Origin: an uncultured bacterium
GTDB taxonomy: Bacteria > Patescibacteriota > Dojkabacteria > CALFHW01
Direction of reading: 5' to 3'
Assembly (NCBI GenBank): GCA_937876695.1
Contig: CALFHW010000106.1
Location: 1 to 5,365 of the forward strand
Length of the DNA: 5,365 nucleotides
Position numbers and translations under genes: made by a program. The notes under the pieces were generated by a model. That model did no database searches. It had not been told where the DNA came from and saw only the letters and a list, made by a program, of their open reading frames with translations. This document shows, piece by piece, positions 1-4,899 of this stretch; the first letter of the stretch is position 1, and each line of letters opens with the position of its first letter.

Positions 1-2
1 GT

Positions 3-8
3 TAAAAT
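3..8 (+). promoter_or_regulatory. Possible -10 box (TAAAAT) for the first DUF1801 gene
   Basis: TAAAAT matches the TATAAT consensus at five of six positions and ends 9 nt before the ATG at 18. Transcription would then start about two or three bases before the start codon. The -35 region lies outside the window, and the AGGGA at 9-13 gives a competing SD reading, so this is tentative. Confidence 0.35.
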
Positions 9-17
9 AGGGAAATT

Positions 18-404
18 ATGAAGTTAAGAGATCCAATAGTACCCGGCGGTGTCGATGAATATATTTCAAGCTATCCAGCAGAAGTTCAACAGAAACTAAC
101 CACAATGAGAACTACCATTCAGCAAGTAGCCCCTGGAGCTATAGAGACTACTAGTTACTTTCAGATACCTGGGTTCTCTTACCCGGGGTATGCATACAAT
201 GGGATGTTTGCCTGGTTTAGCATAAGTAATAACTATATTCGCTTGCATGTGATCCCCCCAGTCATTAAAGATCATGCTGCAGAACTTAAAGGTTACAAAG
301 TGACAGCATCAATTGTCAGCTTCCCCTTAGACAAAGAACTACCTGTTATGCTGATAAAAAAACTAGTTAAAGCAAGCATCGATGTAATGAAGGAAAAGAA
401 ATAA
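18..404 (+). CDS. DUF1801 domain protein, YdhG-like (copy 1)
   Basis: This 128-residue protein is essentially one DUF1801 (YdhG-like) domain. The family pattern is visible throughout: an N-terminal VDEYISSYP segment (residues 12-20), the helix around residues 21-37 (QQKLTTMRTTIQQVAP), an IET-SY-QIPGF core (42-53), a central beta region (63-79, AWFSISNNYIRLHVIPP), then SFPLDKELP (101-109) and a C-terminal basic helix. The fold is related to frataxin, and some members are called iron chaperones, but the true function is not settled and no clear metal site is visible here. The length is normal for the family, so it looks complete. It lacks a signal peptide and membrane segment, so it is probably cytoplasmic. 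AGGGA (9-13) lies only 4 nt before the ATG, and a TAAAAT box lies at 3-8, so translation could be SD-led or leaderless. The family call is strong and the role unknown. Confidence 0.88.
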   Translation: MKLRDPIVPGGVDEYISSYPAEVQQKLTTMRTTIQQVAPGAIETTSYFQIPGFSYPGYAYNGMFAWFSISNNYIRLHVIPPVIKDHAAELKGYKVTASIVSFPLDKELPVMLIKKLVKASIDVMKEKK

Positions 405-417
405 TAAACAATATAGT

Positions 418-954
418 ATGCTAGAAAAGATTAAGTATGAAATATTGCGGATTCTATCTAACTCCGATTTAGATCTCGAAGCGGAACACGCTGAAAATAC
501 TCTCGAATGGGTTTTGAAGATCAATCCTAGGGCATCTTTAGCCCTACAGATCGCAGCTCTTGGGCACGATATTGAAAGAAGTAGGCAAGATAGGTATAGA
601 AGCGAAGACTTTGCTGACCACAGCGAATACAAAAGATTGCACAGCGAGAAAGGAGCAGAAATGCTCGGAGAGTTGCTACGTGAGTTTAAGCTAGAGGAAG
701 ATGTAATTAAAGAAATCCAGGAGCTGGTTAGGCTTCACGAAGTAGGCGGTTCAGAGGTTGCTGACGTACTCAGAGACGCAGATAGTATCTCTTTCTTTGA
801 CAATAACTTAGACTTTTACATTGGGTATAAAGGTTTAGAAGGGGCGAAAAAGCAGGTTGAGTATAAATTCTCTAGGTGTTCCGAGAGGGCGAAGGATTAT
901 ATAAAGAATCTGGATAGTTATAAGCGCTTTTTAGGCAAAATGCTACTCAATTAG
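418..954 (+). CDS. HD-domain protein, putative metal-dependent phosphohydrolase
   Basis: This 178-residue, mostly helical soluble protein carries the HD-superfamily metal-ligand pattern: His24 (EAEHAENTLEWV), the His50-Asp51 doublet (AALGHDIERS), further histidines at 75 (RLHSEKGAEML) and 107 (RLHEVGG), and Asp120/Asp122 (LRDADSISFF). The spacing H-HD-H-H-D is typical of metal-dependent phosphohydrolases and phosphodiesterases, usually acting on nucleotides. The substrate cannot be read from the sequence, and I do not recognise a named subfamily. It is short and has no partner domain such as RelA, GGDEF or CRISPR Cas3. It starts 13 bp after the DUF1801 gene with no SD, so it is probably co-transcribed with it. 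Its last 12 bp overlap the 3' end of the oppositely oriented HEAT gene. Confidence 0.8.
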   Translation: MLEKIKYEILRILSNSDLDLEAEHAENTLEWVLKINPRASLALQIAALGHDIERSRQDRYRSEDFADHSEYKRLHSEKGAEMLGELLREFKLEEDVIKEIQELVRLHEVGGSEVADVLRDADSISFFDNNLDFYIGYKGLEGAKKQVEYKFSRCSERAKDYIKNLDSYKRFLGKMLLN

Positions 955-1680
955 AAGGTCTTTTACTATTACCGGATTTTTTCTAGCGAGACGAGCTTTC
1001 TTTAGATTTTCTCTTAATATTTTATCAATGACTTTATCTTTACCGAGCCATTTTTTGATAAAGCTGAAACCAATATCAGGATTTGCTGCAGCATAGACAC
1101 TAATGGTAAAGTCCAATCCTTTTTTCAAAACTTCAAAATCATTTTCTCTATCCATTTGGTTTAAGACAATATCTGTTATCACCAAACAAAATTTTACATT
1201 GTCCTGATTAAGGAAAGGTGGATGGGCCAGTGAAACCAATATGGCTCTTTTTTCAAGATTATTGGATTTCTTAATCCAGTCCGAAAATATGGTTTTTAGC
1301 TCATTAAAATCATTCTCCCCAATAATCTGGAATCCAAAAGCGACTGCCTCTCTCATTCGCCATCTGCCATCATTGGCTGATTTTTTCAAAAGGGTGATAA
1401 TACTCTTGTCTTTGGTCTTGGTATAAATCTTACCTAGACAAACGGCTGCGCAGAAGGCTAAAAACGATTTCGGATTATTCACATCTGCTTGCTCTTCGGT
1501 GATATTTAGCCAATCTCGCAGAGTATCAAAGTCGTCATAGATTTCGGAGAGTGCAAAAGCTAATTCTAAATTGCCTCTCGGACCTGGGAGATTAGAATTT
1601 TCAATAATAAACTTTTCCAGCTTTTCTCTATTATTTAGGATTGGAGTGAGCTTTTCGATTAAATCTTCTCGTTTTTTCAT
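943..1680 (-). CDS. HEAT-repeat (ALK-like helical repeat) protein
   Basis: The ATG at 1680 gives 245 residues made of paired amphipathic helices. The part around residues 72-122 (AFCAAVCLGKIY, then DGRWRMREAVAFGFQ) and the C-terminal ENLKKARLARKNP stretch (224-236) resemble HEAT-type proteins of the AlkC/AlkD group. The RWRMREA segment is the kind of basic loop-helix that binds DNA in AlkD, but I cannot show a catalytic residue, so a role as glycosylase or as binding scaffold is open. A TTG two codons earlier (1686) is rejected because a perfect TATAAT at 1689-1694 would leave it no room, while it fits a leaderless ATG at 1680. The gene is much more AT-rich than its right-hand neighbours (15 G+C in the 60 bases 1141-1200), which suggests a different origin. 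It converges with the HD gene. Confidence 0.72.
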   Translation of the reverse strand: MKKREDLIEKLTPILNNREKLEKFIIENSNLPGPRGNLELAFALSEIYDDFDTLRDWLNITEEQADVNNPKSFLAFCAAVCLGKIYTKTKDKSIITLLKKSANDGRWRMREAVAFGFQIIGENDFNELKTIFSDWIKKSNNLEKRAILVSLAHPPFLNQDNVKFCLVITDIVLNQMDRENDFEVLKKGLDFTISVYAAANPDIGFSFIKKWLGKDKVIDKILRENLKKARLARKNPVIVKDLLIE

Positions 1681-1688
1681 CTGCAATT

Positions 1689-1694
1689 ATTATA
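1689..1694 (-). promoter_or_regulatory. -10 box (TATAAT) for the HEAT gene, leaderless start
   Basis: Read on the minus strand this is a perfect TATAAT, 8 nt before the ATG at 1680. A start of transcription about seven bases after the box falls at about 1682, two nt before the ATG. No good -35 hexamer is seen at 16-18 nt spacing. It lies in the short gap behind the upstream DUF1801 gene, so the HEAT gene has its own promoter. Confidence 0.6.
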
Positions 1695-1748
1695 CACAGA
1701 TATTACAATTGGATTCCGACTAATAATGCACCATGAAAGCACTGCTGT

Positions 1749-2198
1749 CTAATCTTTAGCAGATTTCCACAATATTCGGTCAATAGGTCCATTTTGGGAC
1801 TCCGACTTTATGTAGTTGTAAGACTGCTGCAGAATTTGTTCAAGCACTGACAGCTGTATATCACTAAGTCGCTTGATATAGATGCAATACCCAGTAAGAG
1901 TATGGTTACCTAACTTAGATAATAATTCTTTGTAACCTGCAGTGCCGTCCATTAGATAAACTGTAATCTTTCCTTTTCTTGGATAAAAGCCAATGACCAG
2001 AGCGTCACCTTCGCGCCCGCTGTCGTATTTGTAATGGTATGTGTCAAAACCAATAGTGCCAACATTCCACAGCTTTGCCTCATGGCTGCTTATTGTCTGC
2101 ATCATTTCTTGCAGTACCTGCGTATCCTCGGCAGTTTGCTCATCGAGCGAAGCAATAAAGTCTGAGACAGATTTGTATTTTTCAGATGTTTTGTCCAT
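1749..2198 (-). CDS. DUF1801 domain protein (copy 2, longer GFYPRK subtype)
   Basis: From the ATG at 2198 this is a 149-residue protein of a different DUF1801 subtype from the first. Conserved elements are VSDFIASL (11-18), LQEMMQTISSHEAKLW (29-44), IGFDTYHYKYDSGREGD (49-65), GFYPRKGKITVYLMDG (70-85), the LLSKLGNHTLTGYCIYIKRL block (92-111) and a C-terminal helix starting SDIQLSVLEQIL. This matches small stand-alone DUF1801 proteins that usually begin shortly before the V-xx-FI segment. The longer reading from ATG 2240 adds 14 residues that are not family-like, and an extended -10 (TGATACAAT) lies inside that stretch, 8 nt before 2198. I therefore place the start at 2198. Function is unknown, and no catalytic motif or signal peptide is seen. 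It is transcribed away from the OmdA gene. Confidence 0.85.
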   Translation of the reverse strand: MDKTSEKYKSVSDFIASLDEQTAEDTQVLQEMMQTISSHEAKLWNVGTIGFDTYHYKYDSGREGDALVIGFYPRKGKITVYLMDGTAGYKELLSKLGNHTLTGYCIYIKRLSDIQLSVLEQILQQSYNYIKSESQNGPIDRILWKSAKD

Positions 2199-2206
2199 TA
2201 AGTCAT

Positions 2207-2215
2207 ATTGTATCA
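2207..2215 (-). promoter_or_regulatory. Extended -10 box for the second DUF1801 gene
   Basis: The minus strand reads TGATACAAT: a TGn extension plus TACAAT (five of six consensus). It ends 8 nt before the ATG at 2198, predicting transcription from about 2200 and an almost leaderless mRNA. An extended -10 can work without a -35, and none is visible. It is the main reason to prefer 2198 over 2240 as the start. Confidence 0.6.
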
Positions 2216-2260
2216 TCATCCCAACTATGTTTGCCGCCATGATAGAATTAACAAAAAATT

Positions 2261-2269
2261 TGCTAAAAT
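2261..2269 (+). promoter_or_regulatory. Extended -10 box for the OmdA-type gene
   Basis: TGCTAAAAT is a TGn extension plus TAAAAT (five of six consensus) ending 5 nt before the ATG at 2275. Transcription would begin at about 2275-2276, the start codon itself, with no room for an SD. A TTAACA at 2248-2253 is too close to serve as a normal -35. Confidence 0.6.
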
Positions 2270-2274
2270 GTCAT

Positions 2275-2580
2275 ATGGCTGACAAAATTTCTGCAGGTAC
2301 TGTTCACCCTCTCGAGGCAGATCTGCGCAAGGCTTTGACTTCTGATACTAAAGCCCTCGCTGCTTGGGAAAGCCTCACTCCCCTAGCCCGCAATGAATGG
2401 ATCTGCTGGGTTGTCTCAGTAAAGAAACAGGAGACTAGGGACGATCATGTAGCCAGAGTTTGTTCTGAATTGAATGAAGGAATGCGTAGGCCCTGCTGTT
2501 GGATTGGCTGTATCCATAGAAAAGACAAGGCGGTAAGTCCTTCAATTCAAGGGATTCTTAGTAAGAAATCTAAAAAATAA
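2275..2580 (+). CDS. Stand-alone OmdA / YdeI-type (OmpD-associated) domain protein
   Basis: The 101-residue protein matches the OmdA domain found at the C-terminus of YdeI-type proteins. Visible hallmarks are the W-ESLTPLARNEWICWVVS block (31-48), KKQETRDDHVARV (50-62), a LNEGMRRPCCW stretch (66-76) and a final GCIH (78-81). Cys74, Cys75, Cys79 and His81 form a compact CC-xxx-C-x-H cluster that could bind metal; this is inference. YdeI/OmdA family members have been linked to bacteriocin or antimicrobial-peptide protection, but the biochemical role is unclear. The open frame continues upstream to 2041, opposite the second DUF1801 gene, but that part has no family similarity. The ATG at 2275 sits right after an extended -10. 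A lysine-rich tail ends it. It may be co-transcribed with the DUF1801 gene 14 bp downstream. Confidence 0.85.
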   Translation: MADKISAGTVHPLEADLRKALTSDTKALAAWESLTPLARNEWICWVVSVKKQETRDDHVARVCSELNEGMRRPCCWIGCIHRKDKAVSPSIQGILSKKSKK

Positions 2581-2594
2581 GAATTAGCAATAAT

Positions 2595-2954
2595 ATGGGA
2601 GATACAAAAAAAAATGCATCAGATTGGCGAGAAGTGAGAATGTCTAGGATTCGCAGCCTTATAAAAGAGGTAGATCCTGAAATAACCGAAGAAAAAAAAT
2701 ATAAAACCGCTACCAATCCTGATGGAGTATTTGTATGGTACCACCATGGAATGATTTCAACTGGAGAGACCTACAAGCAGCACCTTAGATTGGGATTTAC
2801 CAAAGGCAATTTGCTCAAAACCACTGACCCCAAAGGCCTTATAAACACATACAGGGCTATGGTAATTCGTGAAGAAGACGAGCTAGATGAAGCGGCATTT
2901 AAGGAGCTCGTTCGCAGTGCAATTGCACTTAATATCGAAGCTAAGAAAAAATAG
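2595..2954 (+). CDS. DUF1801 domain protein (copy 3, YdhG-like)
   Basis: This 119-residue protein belongs to another DUF1801 subgroup. It opens with SDWREVRMSRIRSLIKEVDPEI (9-30), followed by EEKKYKTATNPDGVFVWYHHGMISTGETYKQHLRLGFTKG (32-71 in part), LLKTTDPKGLINTYRAM (73-89) and the closing DELDEAAFKELVRSAIALN (95-113). The sequence W-R-E-R-M...iR-lI...DPeI...K and the final helix with ALN are characteristic. It looks full length and cytoplasmic. The family's usual KW in the -EEKKW- segment is KY here (Lys35-Tyr36). The role is unknown. It begins 14 bp after the OmdA gene and ends 12 bp before the reductase gene, with no SD of its own, so it probably sits inside the same transcript. Confidence 0.87.
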   Translation: MGDTKKNASDWREVRMSRIRSLIKEVDPEITEEKKYKTATNPDGVFVWYHHGMISTGETYKQHLRLGFTKGNLLKTTDPKGLINTYRAMVIREEDELDEAAFKELVRSAIALNIEAKKK

Positions 2955-2957
2955 GGG
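2953..2957 (+). promoter_or_regulatory. Shine-Dalgarno sequence (AGGGG) of the reductase gene
   Basis: AGGGG lies 9 nt before the ATG at 2967. It is the one clear SD in the window and overlaps the stop codon of the upstream DUF1801 gene (TAG, 2952-2954). It supports translation of the reductase as an internal gene of a longer transcript, unlike the leaderless genes around it. Confidence 0.55.
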
Positions 2958-2966
2958 TATAGAACT

Positions 2967-3575
2967 ATGGGCAAAGTAATATGCGGGATTTCAATGTCAA
3001 TTGATGGCTACGTAGCTGGCTCAAACATGACTGAGGAGAAACCTTTTGGCGATATGCCCACAAATTTATTGCATCGCTGGATGTTTGAGGAGTCTGATAA
3101 ACACCGAGCTGAGATTAATCATCTTAATGCAACTGCTGGCGCCTACATCATGGGCCGCAACATGTATGGTCCCAAGGGCGAGAGCTATGACGAAACTTGG
3201 CGAGGTTGGTGGGGAGATAACCCACCATATCACGCGCCTGTGTTTGTGCTAACTCATAAGCCTAGAAAGCAAATCGAAATGCAAGGTGGAACCACTTTTA
3301 CTTTTGTCACCGATGGAATTCATTCAGCATTGGAGAAGGCGCAATTTGCCGCAGGTGAAAAGCCAGTGGCGATCGCGGGAGGTGCAAATGTAGTCAATCA
3401 ATACTTAGCCGCCGGGCTAATCGATGAACTTTGGCTGCATATCGCGCCAGTGACGGTCGGCTCTGGCCAGAGGTTATTTGAAGGCGTACCCAAGCTGCGC
3501 ATGGAAGTCATTAGCACAGGCGGCAGCGAACTAGTTAGTCATATAAGATATCGGATACTAAACAACAATGCGTAA
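2967..3575 (+). CDS. Dihydrofolate reductase / RibD-C family protein
   Basis: The 202-residue protein follows the RibD C-terminal (bacterial dihydrofolate-reductase-like) family from end to end. It shows an N-terminal strand KVICGISMSIDGYVAG (3-18), the MGRNMYGP motif (62-69), a WWGDNPPYHAPVFVLTH segment (81-97), GGTTFTFVTDG (107-117), the nucleotide-binding GG in VAIAGGANVVNQYLAAGLIDELWLHIAPV (134-162) and GSGQRLF (165-171). Members are NAD(P)H-dependent reductases of unknown substrate, related to RibD (riboflavin) and DHFR, usually cytoplasmic; a flavin/folate role is not proven here. The length is normal and no expected motif is missing. Its last 8 bp (ATGCGTAA) contain the ATG of the downstream MBL gene, so the two are probably translationally coupled. 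Confidence 0.9.
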   Translation: MGKVICGISMSIDGYVAGSNMTEEKPFGDMPTNLLHRWMFEESDKHRAEINHLNATAGAYIMGRNMYGPKGESYDETWRGWWGDNPPYHAPVFVLTHKPRKQIEMQGGTTFTFVTDGIHSALEKAQFAAGEKPVAIAGGANVVNQYLAAGLIDELWLHIAPVTVGSGQRLFEGVPKLRMEVISTGGSELVSHIRYRILNNNA

Positions 3576-4347
3576 ACTGACTTTTTTAGGAACTGGACAT
3601 GGGATGCCAAAAAGATCTGCAGGCAGCGCCTTTTTCTTGAGTGACGGCAGTAGTAAGCTGCTAATGGATTGTGCGGGTGGGTATGAAATCATCGCTAGGC
3701 TCCATTCGGCAAATATCGGACGCAACGATTTGACGAATATCTTCATAACTCATCACGACAGCGATCACATTCTAGGGATAGTGCCCTTGATGCGCCTGCT
3801 CAGCAAAACTGATCAAAAAGTTAATCTCTACTGCAACAGCGAGACTCTCAGCGCTATTGAGTCGCTGTTTACTTTCGTTGCCAAGAAGCATTGGGAGCTC
3901 GCTCAGAGCAATCTAAACATAGTTGTGGTGGAAGGTGGGCAAAAAGTTCAGTTAAATGACTGGGAGTTAGAATTCATAGATACAGGCAAGAAAGTGCCAA
4001 TGCTAGGTGTGAAGGTGACTTTTCCAGATGGCTACAAACTGGTCTATCCAGGGGATGAGCCAATATATCAGAGCTATGAGGACGCGTTGAGAAGCGTGGA
4101 TATGCTATTGTTAGAGGCGTTTTGTCTGTCTAAAGATGAAGCGCAGTACGATCCACATGGCAAGAACCACAGCACCGTCAAAGAGTCTGCAGCCAAGGCC
4201 CAGGAGTTAGGTGTGAAGCACCTGGCACTGATCCATATGGAAGATGATACTTTAGAGACCAGAAAAGTCGAGTACGCCCGCGAAGCCTCCAGCGTTTTTT
4301 CTGGGGAAGTGACAGTCCCCGTGGATCTGGATGAGGTGGAGTTTTAA
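3568..4347 (+). CDS. MBL-fold metallo-hydrolase (RNase Z-like) with altered metal site
   Basis: This 259-residue protein has the RNase Z-like MBL layout: FLGTGHGMP (6-14), LLMDCAGG (31-38), motif II THHDSDH (61-67), a GDE at 162-164 (usual GDT), HSTVKESAAKAQELGVKHL (201-219) and the final His223 (ALIHM). The motif II second His is Asp64 (canonical HxHxDH is HHDSDH here), and I see no clear motif III His near residues 140-142 (GKKVP). By contrast Asp66, His67, Asp163 and His223, the likely second metal site, are kept. RNase Z members process tRNA 3' ends, but without the full site it may use one metal or act on another substrate. Its ATG overlaps the reductase stop by 8 bp and lacks an SD. GATACT at 3554-3559 is a possible weak -10 8 nt upstream. 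MBL fold is certain; activity is not. Confidence 0.88.
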   Translation: MRKLTFLGTGHGMPKRSAGSAFFLSDGSSKLLMDCAGGYEIIARLHSANIGRNDLTNIFITHHDSDHILGIVPLMRLLSKTDQKVNLYCNSETLSAIESLFTFVAKKHWELAQSNLNIVVVEGGQKVQLNDWELEFIDTGKKVPMLGVKVTFPDGYKLVYPGDEPIYQSYEDALRSVDMLLLEAFCLSKDEAQYDPHGKNHSTVKESAAKAQELGVKHLALIHMEDDTLETRKVEYAREASSVFSGEVTVPVDLDEVEF

Positions 4348-4350
4348 AAT
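4345..4350 (+). promoter_or_regulatory. -10 box (TAAAAT) for the GNAT gene, leaderless start
   Basis: TAAAAT (five of six consensus) ends 7 nt before ATG 4358 and includes the stop codon of the upstream MBL gene. Predicted transcription begins at about 4357, next to the ATG. No good -35 is visible. It shares the short -10-to-ATG geometry of other genes in this window, but AT-rich sequence could produce it by chance. Confidence 0.45.
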
Positions 4351-4357
4351 TTATAAC

Positions 4358-4858
4358 ATGTCAAATATACAAGTTAGAATTGCCAAACCAGAAGATGCAA
4401 GAGCCATTAGGCAAGTACAACAGGATACTTGGATTGCTACCTACCCCAACGACAGCCTTGGGATAACCGTAGAGCAAATTAAGAGAAGAGTTGCTGACAA
4501 TCTAAGCCCTGAAAAAGTAAAAAGCTTTCAAGATATGTTAGCGAATGACAATCTGCTCTCCTGGGTGGCAACAGCTGGCGAGAAAGTGATTGGCTACGCT
4601 GTCGCTAGCAAAGGCGAGGAACACAATGCCATTGGAGCAATATACGTACTACCTGAATACCACGGCCAACAGGTTGGGAGTAAGTTAATGGAGCCGGCAC
4701 TTGAGTGGCTAGGAAACTCCAAAAACATCGAAGTAGAAGTGGCTTCCTATAATGGCAGAGCTATCAACTTCTATAAGAAATATGGATTTGCAGAGAATGG
4801 CCGCACTGGCGATAGCGACGGCATTCCAACTATATTTCTAACTAAGGAAATTAGCTAG
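4358..4858 (+). CDS. GNAT family N-acetyltransferase
   Basis: From ATG 4358 the protein has 166 residues with the GNAT order: N-terminal strand and helix VRIAKPEDARAIRQVQQDTW (6-25), a central strand VATAGEKVIGYAVAS (70-84), the motif A strand IGAIYVLPEYHGQQVG (92-107) leading to SKLMEPAL, and the closing NGRAINFYKKYGF (132-144). It would acetylate an amine using acetyl-CoA; substrate unknown. In motif A the usual R/Q-x-x-G-x-G reads H102-G-Q-Q105-V-G107, so the first Gly is Gln and the leading basic/Gln residue is His. This may alter CoA binding. An in-frame ATG at 4331 would add nine residues unlike the family and overlap the MBL gene, so I prefer 4358, which also sits right after a -10 box. 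Confidence 0.87.
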   Translation: MSNIQVRIAKPEDARAIRQVQQDTWIATYPNDSLGITVEQIKRRVADNLSPEKVKSFQDMLANDNLLSWVATAGEKVIGYAVASKGEEHNAIGAIYVLPEYHGQQVGSKLMEPALEWLGNSKNIEVEVASYNGRAINFYKKYGFAENGRTGDSDGIPTIFLTKEIS

Positions 4859-4899
4859 CTCCGTCGTGCAAGGTCTTCAAGATAAATCTCAGCTTACCT

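Noticed and set aside
363..632. Minus-strand open frame (89 codons) opposite the HD gene
   Set aside because: It overlaps the well-supported HD and DUF1801 genes, has a Ser/Leu/Cys-rich random composition and no family similarity.
1241..1426. Plus-strand open frame (61 codons) opposite the HEAT gene
   Set aside because: It lies wholly inside the HEAT gene on the other strand and has no recognisable domain or promoter.
1681..1686. TTG start two codons upstream for the HEAT gene
   Set aside because: It is only 2 nt from the -10 box, so it could not be on the transcript made from that promoter; ATG 1680 fits better.
1687..1748. Repeat or recombination site between the two minus-strand genes (GCAC repeated at 15-bp scale)
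   Set aside because: The 4-bp direct repeat is at chance level, and nothing like an attC or IS end is seen here or in the other gaps.
2041..2274. N-terminal extension of the OmdA gene
   Set aside because: It is antisense to the second DUF1801 gene and Ser/Cys-rich. The OmdA family begins near residue 10 after ATG 2275, directly behind an extended -10.
2771..2974. Minus-strand open frame (67 codons) opposite the third DUF1801 gene
   Set aside because: It is low-complexity Ser-rich sequence mirroring a Glu/Asp-rich coding stretch; a shadow frame.
3046..3252. Plus-strand open frame inside the reductase gene
   Set aside because: It is an alternative frame within a full-length conserved reductase.
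3558..3746. Minus-strand open frame (62 codons) at the reductase/MBL junction
   Set aside because: It overlaps two strong genes and shows no family similarity.
4331..4357. Upstream ATG for the GNAT protein
   Set aside because: It adds nine non-family residues and overlaps the MBL gene; the -10 at 4345-4350 would lie inside it.
4859..4899. Possible terminator between the converging GNAT and edge genes
   Set aside because: Only very short palindromes (TAGCTA, TCTT-AAGA) with no stem of useful length or T-run.
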